Source: Bog-756 sp963828385 | Lineage (GTDB): Bacteria > Actinomycetota > Acidimicrobiia > Acidimicrobiales > RAAP-2 | Assembly: GCA_963828385.1 (NCBI GenBank) | Contig: CAWHEF010000002.1 | Coordinates: 2,542,001-2,606,000, forward strand | Direction of reading: 5' to 3' | Length of the DNA stretch: 64,000 nt | Shown here: piece after piece, positions 50,518 through 59,417 of the stretch | Position numbering within the stretch: the first letter of the stretch is position 1 | Layout: every line of letters starts with the position of its first letter | The notes under the pieces: model-generated | Databases searched by the model: none | The model's input: the letters and a program-made list of their open reading frames with translations, nothing else | Told to the model about the DNA's origin: nothing | Translations under genes and position numbers: made by a program

Positions 50518-51194
50518 CCCCCCAGGTCCAAGGGGCGATGGGGCAGCTCTCCCATGACGAGCTGGTCGGTGCGCACCGACGGTCCCTGGCCGCTCCCCGA
50601 CGCCACTACGGGGCCGGGGCACGAGTGCTGTTCGCGGTGCTCGACACCGTCTACGGCAGGCCGCGAACGCTGTCCAAGTTCAAGGTCCTGGAGCTGGTGG
50701 CCCGGGTGCCCTACCAGTCGTGGGAACAGGTGGCCTACATCGCCATCACCCACACCGTGCGTCGCACCGACCTGGCGCGCCGGATCTTCGACCGGGTGGC
50801 CGAGAGCCGCGCCCAACAGGACAACGAGCAGTGGCACCTGCTCATCCTGGAGGAGCGCATCGCTGCCGGCAACGTCCAGGAGGGCTGGCTGCGGTTCCGG
50901 GTCGTCCCCCAGGTGCTGGCCTTCGCCTACTACCAGCTGTCGTGGCTGCTCTATGTGATGCGCCCGGCCTGGAGCTACCAGCTGAACGCCGACTTCGAGG
51001 ATCACGCCGAGCACGAGTACGCGACCCTCGTCCTCGAGCATCCCGAGTGGGACGACGAGCCCTTCGAGAGCGCGTTCGCTGCCGACTACGCCCCTGTTGC
51101 CACCATCGCCGATCTGTTCCGCCAGATCAGCTACGACGAGCGGGTCCACAAGGAGGAGAGCGAGGCTCGCATGCGGGAGCCTCGCTTTCGTTGA
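50514..51194 (+). CDS. Alternative oxidase-like diiron protein
   Basis: 226 residues, mostly helical. All six diiron ligands of alternative oxidase can be placed: Glu71 (SWEQVAYI, cf. LETVA), Glu105 and His108 (DNEQWHLL, cf. NERMHL), Glu162 (FEDHAEHEY, cf. LEEEAxHxY), Glu209 and His212 (YDERVHKE, cf. DExxH). Spacing agrees with the family. Two amphipathic stretches (LAFAYYQLSWLLYVMRPAW) could hold it in one membrane leaflet. Known AOX oxidises quinol and reduces O2 to water without pumping protons. Coupled by GTGA to the diiron MBL gene. The assignment is from motifs; actinobacteria usually have menaquinone, so the partner is uncertain. Confidence 0.72.
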   Translation: MTPQVQGAMGQLSHDELVGAHRRSLAAPRRHYGAGARVLFAVLDTVYGRPRTLSKFKVLELVARVPYQSWEQVAYIAITHTVRRTDLARRIFDRVAESRAQQDNEQWHLLILEERIAAGNVQEGWLRFRVVPQVLAFAYYQLSWLLYVMRPAWSYQLNADFEDHAEHEYATLVLEHPEWDDEPFESAFAADYAPVATIADLFRQISYDERVHKEESEARMREPRFR

Positions 51195-51241
51195 GGACCT
51201 GCTGCCGGTGCTGTTGTTGCCGGTGGTTACGAGCGCGCCGG

Positions 51242-52012
51242 TCAGGCGTCGGCGACGCGCCAGAAGCGCTCGAGTAGTTCGTTCACCGGCGCTCCCGCGT
51301 TCTGCACGACATGATCCGTACCCGGGACGACGACGTGCTCACCTCCGGTCTGATCGGCGATCGCGTCGGCGATGTGCTCGAAGCCCGGCGTCCTCCCCGA
51401 GGTGAGCACCTGCACCGGATAGCCGCCGGCGGTCAGCTCACCCGGATCGATCTCGGCCTCGTCGGGCGCCCTGATGTCGGCCACGCCCTTGGCGAACGCC
51501 GTTGCGATGGGGAGAAACCCGTCGGGTGCGGGGTCCGGTATGTCGACGTCGATGCCGACCAGGCCGAAGAAGGTGCGCATCGTGGCCACCGGATCGGCCG
51601 GGGGGTGGTCGAAGAGCTCCCGATTGGCACGTGCCATCTCGTCGACGACCGGATCGCCGTGAGCGAAGCAGAACGCCGGGGGCTCGATCAGCGTGAGGGA
51701 GCGAACAACTCCCGGCCGCCGTGCCGCCATGTACAGGGCCACGATCCCTCCGTAGGAGTGGCCGACCAGGTGCGCCCCCGTCCCGAGCAGCGGTCCGACG
51801 AGCTCGGCGTCCCGCTCGAAGTCCTCCCTTCCCTGGCGGGGGCTCTGACCGTGACCGGGACGGTCGGGGAGGACGAGGTGCCAGTGGCCCTCGAGCTCCC
51901 GCTGGGCCTCGAAGGCGGAGGCCCCACCTCCCGGGGTGCCGCCGTGGACGAGCACGGCGCGGGGACCGCTGCCCCACTCGGTCGTGTGGATGGTGGTGTC
52001 GGCGGCCATCAT
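51242..52012 (-). CDS. Alpha/beta hydrolase of the aromatic operon (possible C-C bond hydrolase)
   Basis: 256 residues. The nucleophile elbow is GHSYGG (LVGHSYGGIVALY), the oxyanion loop HGGTPGGG, and the catalytic His in VPGTDHVVQNAG. It resembles MhpC/BphD-type enzymes that hydrolyse C-C bonds in meta-cleavage products, but the family is broad and general esterase activity is possible. The operon suggests the former. ATG 52012 has GGAGAGGA upstream and overlaps the stop of the monooxygenase gene. It is the last gene in the operon and converges on the alternative-oxidase-like gene. Confidence 0.82.
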   Translation of the reverse strand: MMAADTTIHTTEWGSGPRAVLVHGGTPGGGASAFEAQRELEGHWHLVLPDRPGHGQSPRQGREDFERDAELVGPLLGTGAHLVGHSYGGIVALYMAARRPGVVRSLTLIEPPAFCFAHGDPVVDEMARANRELFDHPPADPVATMRTFFGLVGIDVDIPDPAPDGFLPIATAFAKGVADIRAPDEAEIDPGELTAGGYPVQVLTSGRTPGFEHIADAIADQTGGEHVVVPGTDHVVQNAGAPVNELLERFWRVADA

Positions 52013-53697
52013 CGGGTCCTCTCCAGGTCCGCTGCCCGGCGCGGTTCGGTGCCATGGTCGAGCCCGATGGCGTGGCCGATGGTGGCGTCGGGGTCGTCGG
52101 TGCCGTCCCCCCGCCAGGCAACGTGTTGGTCCGGCCGGACGAGCACGAGTGGGGCGCCGAACACGTCGCTCCACTCCCCTCCCGGCAGGTCGACGCCCGA
52201 CAGCGGCACGCCGCCGGCACGGGCAGCTCCCATGAGTCGACCGGCAGCCGGCAGCGACAGATCACCGACCAGGGTGAGACCGGTGCCGATACGGTCGTAG
52301 AGCGAATCGCCCGGGCCGAGCCAGCGGTGCGGGAGCCGGTGGCCCGGGGCTGCCGTCGGCTCGTACCCGGCGCTCGGGGTTGTGCCCGGGTGGGGGACGG
52401 AGCCCGCCTCGGTGGCGATGATGGGGGATCCCTCGTAGTCGTAGCCGAGCGTGAGGCCGAGGCTGTGGAACTCCCGGTCCTTCGTGGCCTGCACCGCCGC
52501 CGCCACAGCCGGGCGGGCGGTTTCGAACTCTACGTCGGAGCCCATGAGCCGAGGATCGGCGAGCTCGGGTGCGAGCGTGGCCATGTTGCGCGCCGCTTCC
52601 TCGATGGTCCGGGCCGCCACCGGGCGGCGCTCACGCTCGTAGCTGGCCAGGAGGGTCGAAGGCGCCCACCCGCCGAGGACGGCCGCCAACTTCCACGCGA
52701 CGTTGACGGCGTCGCCGATGCCTGTGTTGAACCCGTGGCCGCCCCAAGGAGGGTTCTGGTGGGCAGCGTCGCCGGCGAGGAACATCCGCCGGCCGCCGTA
52801 ACGGTCGACGAGCAGCATCCGCGCCTGCCAGGCATCGGTGGCGAGCACGCTGACCGCCATCTCGGCACCGACGAGCTCGTGCACCAGACGGGCCGGGTCG
52901 GACTCACCGAGCTCGGCATCGACGCCCTGGGCGATGCACCACCACGTGTCGCCCAGGTCCATCCGACCGACGAGGCCCGGCTGGTCCGGGTTCAACACCC
53001 AGTAGTGGACGGCCGGACCGTGGGGTACCCGCTCGCCGAGGCCGGGGGCACGGAAGACGATGTTGAAGTTGGGACGCACGGCCTCGGTCCCCTCGTAGCG
53101 GGCACCGATGGCATCTCTCACCACGCTGCGTGCCCCTTCGCACCCGACGACGTACTCGGCGACGACGCGGATGCACTTCCCCCGGTCGTCGACGATCTCC
53201 ACCTCCACACCGTCGTGGTCCTCGCGCAGGGACACGACCTTCATGCCGGTGAACAGCTCGGCCGAGCGGCTGGAGGCGATGGCGTCACGCAGGACCTGTT
53301 CCACCACGGGCTGGGGCACCTGCTGGCCGCATTCGGCCACGAGGTCAGAACCTATGAGATCGAGCCCGAAACAGCGCTCGAATCGGGTGATCTCCCGCCC
53401 GAGCAGCTGTGTGCAGAACACCGCCTCGTCCGACCACGATGCCGGCAGGTAGGCAGCAGCACGCAGATCGTCGGCCAGGCCCCAGCGTCGAAAGTGCTCC
53501 ATCGTGCGGGCGGAGGTCGTCTTCGCCCGGGGCCGGAGCCACGACACCTCCTCCCGGCGCTCGATGACGACCGAGGCGATGCCGTGGAGGTCGAGCTCGA
53601 TGGCCGCTGCCAGACCGACGGGGCCCCCGCCCGCTATCAGGACGGGAACGGACGCCGGGAGCTCGCCGGGGCGCCCGTGCCGACCGTCACGGGTCAT
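52009..53697 (-). CDS. FAD-dependent aromatic monooxygenase (class A flavoprotein)
   Basis: 562 residues. FAD motifs: VLIAGGGPVGLAAAIEL (GxGxxG), GCEGARSVVRDA (DG-like motif) and FLAGDAAHQNPPWGGHGFNTGIGDAVNVAWKL (GD motif). The C-terminal thioredoxin-like domain of phenol hydroxylase/MhpA-type enzymes follows (from about 400). It hydroxylates a phenolic ring with NAD(P)H and O2, typically making a catechol for the extradiol dioxygenase in the same operon. ATG overlaps the permease stop (ATGA). The substrate is not known; MhpA-like and PheA-like relatives act on phenols and phenylpropanoids. Confidence 0.9.
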   Translation of the reverse strand: MTRDGRHGRPGELPASVPVLIAGGGPVGLAAAIELDLHGIASVVIERREEVSWLRPRAKTTSARTMEHFRRWGLADDLRAAAYLPASWSDEAVFCTQLLGREITRFERCFGLDLIGSDLVAECGQQVPQPVVEQVLRDAIASSRSAELFTGMKVVSLREDHDGVEVEIVDDRGKCIRVVAEYVVGCEGARSVVRDAIGARYEGTEAVRPNFNIVFRAPGLGERVPHGPAVHYWVLNPDQPGLVGRMDLGDTWWCIAQGVDAELGESDPARLVHELVGAEMAVSVLATDAWQARMLLVDRYGGRRMFLAGDAAHQNPPWGGHGFNTGIGDAVNVAWKLAAVLGGWAPSTLLASYERERRPVAARTIEEAARNMATLAPELADPRLMGSDVEFETARPAVAAAVQATKDREFHSLGLTLGYDYEGSPIIATEAGSVPHPGTTPSAGYEPTAAPGHRLPHRWLGPGDSLYDRIGTGLTLVGDLSLPAAGRLMGAARAGGVPLSGVDLPGGEWSDVFGAPLVLVRPDQHVAWRGDGTDDPDATIGHAIGLDHGTEPRRAADLERTR

Positions 53698-54848
53698 CCG
53701 TCCGCCGGGGGATCATTCGTTCCGGACGTTCCGGACGTGCCGCCGGTGCCGTGGATGGACCCGTCTTCGGCGGGAACGCGCCGGGCCGCCGCTCCGAGCG
53801 GACGAAGGATGCGACGAATCGCCGAAGTCTGCTTCGCGGGTGCCTTCTGGATCTGGGCGAAGCCGACAGCCAGTAGCAGGGCGACACCGTCGAAGAGGTT
53901 GGGCAGCCACACCGGCGCTCCCGCCAACTCGAGGCCCTGCACCCCCACGGCCAGGACGACGACGGCCACGAGAGTCCCGAGCACGTTGAACCGTCCGCCG
54001 CGGAACTGGGTCGACCCGAGGAAGACGGCGGCGAAGGCAGGCAGCAGGTAGGAATTCGAGATGGTGGGATCCCCCGTCGCCAGCTGGGCACTCTCGAGGA
54101 TGCCGGCGACGGCGGTGATGACGCCGCACGTGATCGTGCAGATCATGATTACCCGCGAGGTGCGCACCCCTGCCAACCGGGCCGCCTCGATGTTCCCGCC
54201 GGTGGCGTGGACGCGACGGCCCAGCGGAGCCCGCTCGAGGAAATACCAGACGAGCAGCGAGATGACGGCCAGAACGTAGACGGGGTAGGTGATCCCGAAG
54301 AGCTTGCCGGTGGCGAGCGTCTGGAAGCTCGATCCGAGGTTCAGGATCTGCTGGCTCCCCGACACCCAGGCGATCACGCCCAGCAGAATCGAGCTCATCC
54401 CGAGGGTGGCGATGAACGAGCCGATTCGGGCCCGCACGATGAGGAGCCCGATGGTGACGCCGATGGCGACGCCTACGAGGAGCGTGAGGGCGATGGCCAC
54501 CGGGATCGGCAACCCTTCGTCGGCCAGGAACCACGCCACGAGGATCGCGCCCATGCCCACCTCGGTGCCGACGGCCAGGTCGACGACCCCGGCGGAGAGT
54601 GGCACGACGAGGGCGATGGCCGCCATCGCCGTGATGGCCTGGTTGTCGAGGAGCGAGCGCCAGGTCACCGCGGTGAGGAACGTCGACGGCTCGGCCAGGG
54701 AGAACGCCACGAACAGGGCGGCGAAGATGTAGAGGGCGCTGGCGTTGCGGAACGACAGGGCGTGCCTCGCCCGCTCCCCCCAGGTGGGCTCGGGCCATGC
54801 CGGGTCGACCGGGACTTCGGTCTCCGGGGGTGCGGACGTGACGGTCAC
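53694..54848 (-). CDS. CUT2 (ribose-type) ABC transporter permease
   Basis: 384 residues, about ten membrane segments. RbsC-family features: LLDNQAITAMAAIALVVPLSAGVVDLAVG, TLGMSSILLGVIAW, and the EAA-like loop LGRRVHATGGNIEAARLAGVRTSRVIM. Ends with a Ser/Gly/Thr-rich tail after SAIRRILRPLGAAARR. Forms the membrane channel of the importer with the upstream ATPase and lipoprotein. GTG 54848 is chosen because it overlaps the ATPase stop by the usual four bases; GTG 54857 is possible. Translation is coupled to the next gene as well. Confidence 0.9.
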   Translation of the reverse strand: MTVTSAPPETEVPVDPAWPEPTWGERARHALSFRNASALYIFAALFVAFSLAEPSTFLTAVTWRSLLDNQAITAMAAIALVVPLSAGVVDLAVGTEVGMGAILVAWFLADEGLPIPVAIALTLLVGVAIGVTIGLLIVRARIGSFIATLGMSSILLGVIAWVSGSQQILNLGSSFQTLATGKLFGITYPVYVLAVISLLVWYFLERAPLGRRVHATGGNIEAARLAGVRTSRVIMICTITCGVITAVAGILESAQLATGDPTISNSYLLPAFAAVFLGSTQFRGGRFNVLGTLVAVVVLAVGVQGLELAGAPVWLPNLFDGVALLLAVGFAQIQKAPAKQTSAIRRILRPLGAAARRVPAEDGSIHGTGGTSGTSGTNDPPADG

Positions 54849-56440
54849 CGCGCCCACCGCCCACCGTTCACGGCCCGGGCCTCACGCTCGGCCCCACCGC
54901 CGAGGGACTCGCTGAGCAGCGCCTCCTCGGTTAGGCCGCCCGCTGCCAGCTCCACCTTCACCCGACCACCTTCCAGGACGAGTGCCCGGTCGCAGACGGT
55001 CGCCACCTCTTTGGTGTCCGACGACGAGACGAGCACCGCCGTCCCCCGCGACGCCGCCTTCATGACCAGGTCGTAGATGGCGGCCTTGGCCCCCACGTCC
55101 ACGCCTTGGGTCGGCTCCTCGAGCAGGAGGAGGCGCGGCTCGGTGAGCAGCCATTTGGCCAGGACCACCTTCTGCTGGTTCCCCCCGCTGAAGGTGGCCA
55201 TGGGCTTCTCGGGCTGGAGGGGCCGCAGCCCGATGGCCGTGGCCCACCGACGGCACTCGCGGCGCTCCTTGCCCGCGTCGACCCGGCCGAACCGCCGGTG
55301 GAACCGGTGCAGGCTGGGCAGCGTGAGGTTCTCCCTCACGCTCATGACCATGACCGCGCCGCGCTGGCGGCGATCGGCGGGGACGTAGGCCACCCCACGA
55401 TCGATGGCGGTTGCCATGTCACCGGGCGGCAACGCCTCCCCGCCCACCCGGACCGCTCCGTGCGAGCGCCGCGTCGCGCCGAACAGAAGGGCGCACAGCT
55501 CCTCGCGGCCGGATCCGAGGACGCCGGTGACCCCGAGGATCTCGCCGACGCCCACCTCGAAACCGATGCCCCGCAGCTTTTTCGCTCTCAGGCCCTCGAC
55601 GGCGAGAACGGGCACCCGGTCCCGGTGCTCCGTCGGGGTCGTCACCCGTCGGGTGGCATGAACGGCGGTGCCCACGATCTTCGTGACGAGTGATGCCTCG
55701 TCGAAGTGGCCCTCGAGCTCGTCGGCCACCTTCCTCCCGTCCCGCAGGACGACGACGCGGTCAGCCAGCGCGTGGACTTCGTCGAGGCGGTGCGAGATGA
55801 ACAGCACCCCCGCCCCCTGGCCGGCGACCCTCCGCAGAGCCCCGAAGAGCCGATCGACCTCGCCGGAGTGGAATGCCGCCGTCGGCTCGTCGAGCACCAG
55901 CACGCCGTCCGGCCGGGTCCAGCTGTCCATCGCCCGGGCGATGGCCACCACGGCCTTCTCGGCCGGTGACAGCTCCGCCACCGGGGCCCGCACGTCGATC
56001 GACACCCCGAACCGGCCGACGACGCCCGCCGCCCGCCGATGCTCGTCGTTCCGGTTCCCGGGCAGGAGGGCTCGTCGTCCCAACCGACGCCCGAGCGCCA
56101 GGTTCTCGGTCGTGCTCAGCATCGGCAGCAGCCCGAGGTCCTGGTGGATGAAGTGCAGGCTCTCGTGGTGGGCGCCGCGCACGCCGACCAGCGCTCCGCT
56201 CGCGTCCCTCACCTCGATGTCGCCGCCCGGATCACGCTCGTACACCCCGGCAAGGACCTTCACGAGGGTCGACTTGCCCGACCCGTTCTGGCCGACGACA
56301 GCGAGGATCTCCCCCGAGTGCACCTCGAGCGAGACCTCGTCCAACGCCTTCGCCCCGGCGAAGCTCTTCGAGATCTTCGTGACTCGTAGTAGCGGCGCGC
56401 CCTTCTGGTCCCGGAGCGGCGGGGTCAGAAGACCGGGCAT
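54845..56440 (-). CDS. CUT2-type ABC transporter ATPase with two ATP-binding cassettes
   Basis: 531 residues, RbsA/MglA layout. First cassette: Walker A VGQNGSGKSTL, signature region LSPAEKAVVAIARAM (degenerate), Walker B LVLDEPTAAF, and LLFISHRLDEV-like switch. Second cassette: degenerate Walker A GVLGSGREEL, signature FSGGNQQKVVLAKWL, Walker B LLLLEEPTQGVDVG. This asymmetric arrangement is normal for the family. ATG 56440 lies two bases after the lipoprotein stop. Energises the same importer. Confidence 0.93.
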   Translation of the reverse strand: MPGLLTPPLRDQKGAPLLRVTKISKSFAGAKALDEVSLEVHSGEILAVVGQNGSGKSTLVKVLAGVYERDPGGDIEVRDASGALVGVRGAHHESLHFIHQDLGLLPMLSTTENLALGRRLGRRALLPGNRNDEHRRAAGVVGRFGVSIDVRAPVAELSPAEKAVVAIARAMDSWTRPDGVLVLDEPTAAFHSGEVDRLFGALRRVAGQGAGVLFISHRLDEVHALADRVVVLRDGRKVADELEGHFDEASLVTKIVGTAVHATRRVTTPTEHRDRVPVLAVEGLRAKKLRGIGFEVGVGEILGVTGVLGSGREELCALLFGATRRSHGAVRVGGEALPPGDMATAIDRGVAYVPADRRQRGAVMVMSVRENLTLPSLHRFHRRFGRVDAGKERRECRRWATAIGLRPLQPEKPMATFSGGNQQKVVLAKWLLTEPRLLLLEEPTQGVDVGAKAAIYDLVMKAASRGTAVLVSSSDTKEVATVCDRALVLEGGRVKVELAAGGLTEEALLSESLGGGAEREARAVNGGRWAR

Positions 56441-56442
56441 CG

Positions 56443-57606
56443 TCAGCTGCTCGCCGGCCAGAGGGCCTGGAACCGTTTGGCGACATCCGGATACCCGGTC
56501 CAGCCACTGGTCGTGTCGGCAGGGGTGATGTCGCTCTGGGTCAGGAACTGCAGGTCCACGTTCAGGTTGGAGGGATCCGTCTGCTGGTGGGCCAGGAGGC
56601 GGGCGGTGACGTTCACCTGGGCCCACTCCTGCACGGGGGTGTCGAGCGCCAGGCCGACGGTGAGGCCACCGTTCTTGATGTCCTGCAGATTGCTGGGGCT
56701 CGGGGCGAACCCGAGGGTCGTGACGTCGAGACCGGCGTCCTTCAGCGCTGCCGCCAGTCCGGTGGCGAGCTCCATGGTGCCGAACACCACGGTGTTCGTT
56801 GACGGATGGGCCTGCAGGTAGCTCACGACATCACCGGGGGCGGCACTCCCGATGGTGGTGATGGAGAGAGGCTGGGTGCTCACCGTGCACGACGGACACC
56901 TCGTCTTCATGGTTGAGGTGAAGCCCGCCTGCATCGGTGCCGTGAAGCTGAGCTCCGGGGTGCCGAAGAAGACCACGTTCGCCTTCGTCCCCTTGTTGGC
57001 CACGACCCAGTCGGCCATGAGGACGCCGGCCAGGTTGGTGCTCGGGCCGCCGCCGACGGTCTCCTGGACCCCGTAGGGTGCGCCGTTGATGATGCCCACA
57101 CCGGTGACGACCACGCCGGCCGAGCGGAGCTGGTGGAGGGCCCCTCCGAAGAGCTGGGGATCCACGGCCGAGATGAGGACGGCCGCCGGCTTGTCGGCCA
57201 GGGCGGTGGCAGCAGCCGCTTCCGTGCTCGTGGCCGTCCCGCCGCTGTTCACCACGGTCAGGTCCACCCCGAGAGCCTTGGTCGGAGCCACCAGGAGCTG
57301 GCCGATCTGTGCGCATACCGGCGTCGAGCACTGGAGGTAGACGAAGCGGCTCCCCGCTGCAGGACGCTTGGCCAGCACCTGGGTGACGGGAAAGGCGCTG
57401 GGATGGCCCACGTAGGGTGCGATCGCGGTCTTGGCCGCCGCCACTCCTGACGTCGCACCGCCGCCGGAACCGCCGGAACCGGCGGTGGTGGAGGTCGAGG
57501 CGGAGCTCGACGCCGGACTGCTGTTGGAACAGGCGGCCATCAGCAGGACGACAAGGGCGAGGAGCGCAGCAAGGCTCCCGTTTCTACGGTTCACGGACGG
57601 GTGCAT
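56443..57606 (-). CDS. Sugar-type (CUT2) ABC substrate-binding lipoprotein
   Basis: 387 residues. Signal peptide with lipobox Cys26 (LLMAAC), Ser/Gly/Thr linker to about residue 55, then a type-I periplasmic-binding fold (VYLQCSTPVCAQIGQLL, VDLTVVNSGGTATSTEAAAATALADKPAAVLISAVDP, AGVLMADWVVANKGTKANVVFFGTPE). Two Cys pairs (CSTPVC, CPSC) are unusual and may be disulfides. Related proteins bind sugars, sugar alcohols, autoinducer-2 or purines; this operon predicts an aromatic or glycosylated aromatic ligand. ATG 57606 has AGAGGA upstream. Placed between the dioxygenase and ATPase genes. Confidence 0.88.
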   Translation of the reverse strand: MHPSVNRRNGSLAALLALVVLLMAACSNSSPASSSASTSTTAGSGGSGGGATSGVAAAKTAIAPYVGHPSAFPVTQVLAKRPAAGSRFVYLQCSTPVCAQIGQLLVAPTKALGVDLTVVNSGGTATSTEAAAATALADKPAAVLISAVDPQLFGGALHQLRSAGVVVTGVGIINGAPYGVQETVGGGPSTNLAGVLMADWVVANKGTKANVVFFGTPELSFTAPMQAGFTSTMKTRCPSCTVSTQPLSITTIGSAAPGDVVSYLQAHPSTNTVVFGTMELATGLAAALKDAGLDVTTLGFAPSPSNLQDIKNGGLTVGLALDTPVQEWAQVNVTARLLAHQQTDPSNLNVDLQFLTQSDITPADTTSGWTGYPDVAKRFQALWPASS

Positions 57607-57634
57607 CGGATCCTCTCTTGGAAGGTCTTCGTGT

Positions 57635-58558
57635 TCACGACTGGCGGCGCTGGTCGGCGGCGAGCTCGACGAGATCGTCGGGGGTGAGGAACGCCGAGGG
57701 TGGCGGCGGTCCCCAGTTGTAGAGACCGAGCTGACCGAGGTGCGATTCCGGAACCCATGCTGCGTCCTCGGGGATGAAGTCGAGATCGGAGTAGTACTCG
57801 GCGTAGTTCCCGGCGGGGTCGCGGAGGTACCAGAAGAAGTTGGACCCGGCGTGATGTCGGCCGAGTCCCCAGACGTGGCGCTCGGGATGTCCTTCGAGAA
57901 GGGCGGAGGCTCCCCGTCCGATCTCGTCGACATCGTCGACCTGCCACGCCGTGTGGTGCAGGTAGGTGACCGGGGCGTCCAGGACCAGCAGGTTGTGGTG
58001 ATCGGTCGAGCACCGGAGGAACACGCCTACGTCACCGATGGAGTCGCTCACCTTGAACCCGACGAGGTCGCGGAAGAAGGAGCTGGTGGCATCGAAGTTG
58101 GTGGTGGTGACGACCACATGGCCGAGCTTGCGGGGACGGACCCGCTCGTGACGCAGAACCGCCTGAGACCGCCGGCCGGTCCGGACCGGCCGGCCGGGCA
58201 GGTTGTAGGTCTCGGCGGACGGGGGCGACTGGGTGAGTCGGTCCATCACGCTGAGCACGACCCGGATCCCCGTCTCGGGTTCGACGGTGGTCAGGCTCCC
58301 ACCTTCGACATCGGCATCGTGGCCGCCGGCTGCCAGGGCGGCGCGCGCACGGGACAGGTCGTCCTCGTCGTCCACGCCGACCACCATCTCCACCAGGCGG
58401 CGGGTGGGGGTCTCGCAGAGGACGAGCTGACGGCCCCCGTCCGAGGTGGAGAAGGCCCCCGGCTCGGCGCTCTCGAGGCCGAACTCGGCGTAGAAGGCGG
58501 CGACCGGTGCGGGGTCGGGCACCCCGATGGTCACGGAGCGCAACTGGTGCAGGGCCAT
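57635..58558 (-). CDS. Extradiol (meta-cleavage) dioxygenase, two-domain VOC type
   Basis: 307 residues, two VOC modules. In the second, metal ligands are His147 (KLGHVVV), His201 or 202 (YLHHTAW) and Glu254 (NYAEYYSD), as in type-I extradiol enzymes; the DHHNLL stretch (His187/188) could be the catalytic His. It cleaves a catechol next to the two hydroxyls using Fe(II) or Mn(II) and O2. The substrate may be a 3-substituted catechol. MALHQLRSVTIGVPDP begins at 58558; the downstream lipoprotein gene starts 28 bases after its stop. Confidence 0.88.
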   Translation of the reverse strand: MALHQLRSVTIGVPDPAPVAAFYAEFGLESAEPGAFSTSDGGRQLVLCETPTRRLVEMVVGVDDEDDLSRARAALAAGGHDADVEGGSLTTVEPETGIRVVLSVMDRLTQSPPSAETYNLPGRPVRTGRRSQAVLRHERVRPRKLGHVVVTTTNFDATSSFFRDLVGFKVSDSIGDVGVFLRCSTDHHNLLVLDAPVTYLHHTAWQVDDVDEIGRGASALLEGHPERHVWGLGRHHAGSNFFWYLRDPAGNYAEYYSDLDFIPEDAAWVPESHLGQLGLYNWGPPPPSAFLTPDDLVELAADQRRQS

Positions 58559-58571
58559 GGGATCCGCCTCC

Positions 58572-59417
58572 TCAGTCGCCCACCGGGGAGACGAAGTCCT
58601 GGTGGAGGTGGCCGATTCCTTCGATCCAACTATGGAGGTGGTCGCCCGCCCGCAGGTAGACCGGCGGGGTGCGGCCCATGCCGACGCCTGACGGGGTCCC
58701 CGTATAGATGACGTCCCCGGGCAACAGGGTCACGATGCCGGAGAGATAGGACACGAGCTGGGCGACCGAGAAGATCATGTCCGACGTGCTGCCCTCTTGC
58801 ATCGTCTCGCCGTTCACGTCGCACCCGAGGGCCAGGGCGTCGGGGTGGTCGAGCTCGTCGGGGGTGACGAGGACGGGACCCATCGGTGAGAACCGTGGGA
58901 AGGACTTGGCCAGACCGAACTGAGGGGCGGGACCGCTGCGCTGGAGGTCGCGCTCGGAGAGGTCCTGTCCGACGGTGACACCGGCAATGTGATCCCAGCC
59001 CTTTCCGGCGGGAACGGCCCGTGCCGTCTTCCCGATGACGGCGACGAGCTCCACCTCCCAGTCGACCGACCCTTGAGGCAGTGTGACCTCGGTGACGGCT
59101 CCGGCGAACGAGCTCACGTACTTGGGGAAGACGACCGGAGCCTTGGGCAGCTCGAACCCGGCCTCTGCGGCGTGATCGAGATAGTTGAGGCCGATGGCAA
59201 ACACCTGCCCCGGCTCCGGACTGGGGGGGCCGGCCGATTCGGGCGAGAACGGCTCGTCGGGATCCCTCACCGTTACCGCCCACTTCTGCAGCTCGTCGAA
59301 GCACCGATAGGCGGAGGGCACGTCCGCACCGAACGCGCCGTCGCTGGCCGACTCCACGTCCACCGCCCCGTCACCGACGAGCAGCTTCAGGCGACCGTCG
59401 ACGTTGGCGATCCGCAT
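58572..59417 (-). CDS. Fumarylacetoacetate hydrolase-fold enzyme
   Basis: 281 residues. C-terminal FAH domain: FAIGLNYLDHAAEAGFELPKAPVVFPKYVSSFAG; metal site DWEVELVAVIGKTAR; CDVNGETMQEGSTSDMIFSVAQLVSYLSGIVTLLPGDVIYTGTPSGVGMG. It can be a fumarylpyruvate/fumarylacetoacetate-type hydrolase, a 2-hydroxyhepta-2,4-diene-1,7-dioate isomerase or a hydratase. The operon suggests it handles the ring-cleavage product. ATG 59417 has GGAGGGGGAG directly upstream. It is the first gene of the seven-gene operon, after a leader with an overlapping small ORF. Confidence 0.9.
   Translation of the reverse strand: MRIANVDGRLKLLVGDGAVDVESASDGAFGADVPSAYRCFDELQKWAVTVRDPDEPFSPESAGPPSPEPGQVFAIGLNYLDHAAEAGFELPKAPVVFPKYVSSFAGAVTEVTLPQGSVDWEVELVAVIGKTARAVPAGKGWDHIAGVTVGQDLSERDLQRSGPAPQFGLAKSFPRFSPMGPVLVTPDELDHPDALALGCDVNGETMQEGSTSDMIFSVAQLVSYLSGIVTLLPGDVIYTGTPSGVGMGRTPPVYLRAGDHLHSWIEGIGHLHQDFVSPVGD

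Noticed and set aside
51721..54051. 776-residue plus-strand frame over the aromatic operon
   Set aside because: Antisense to hydrolase, monooxygenase and permease genes that have full catalytic motifs.
53694..59417. Ordinary sugar-uptake operon
   Set aside because: There is no sugar kinase, isomerase or dehydrogenase; all co-translated enzymes are of aromatic-degradation families.
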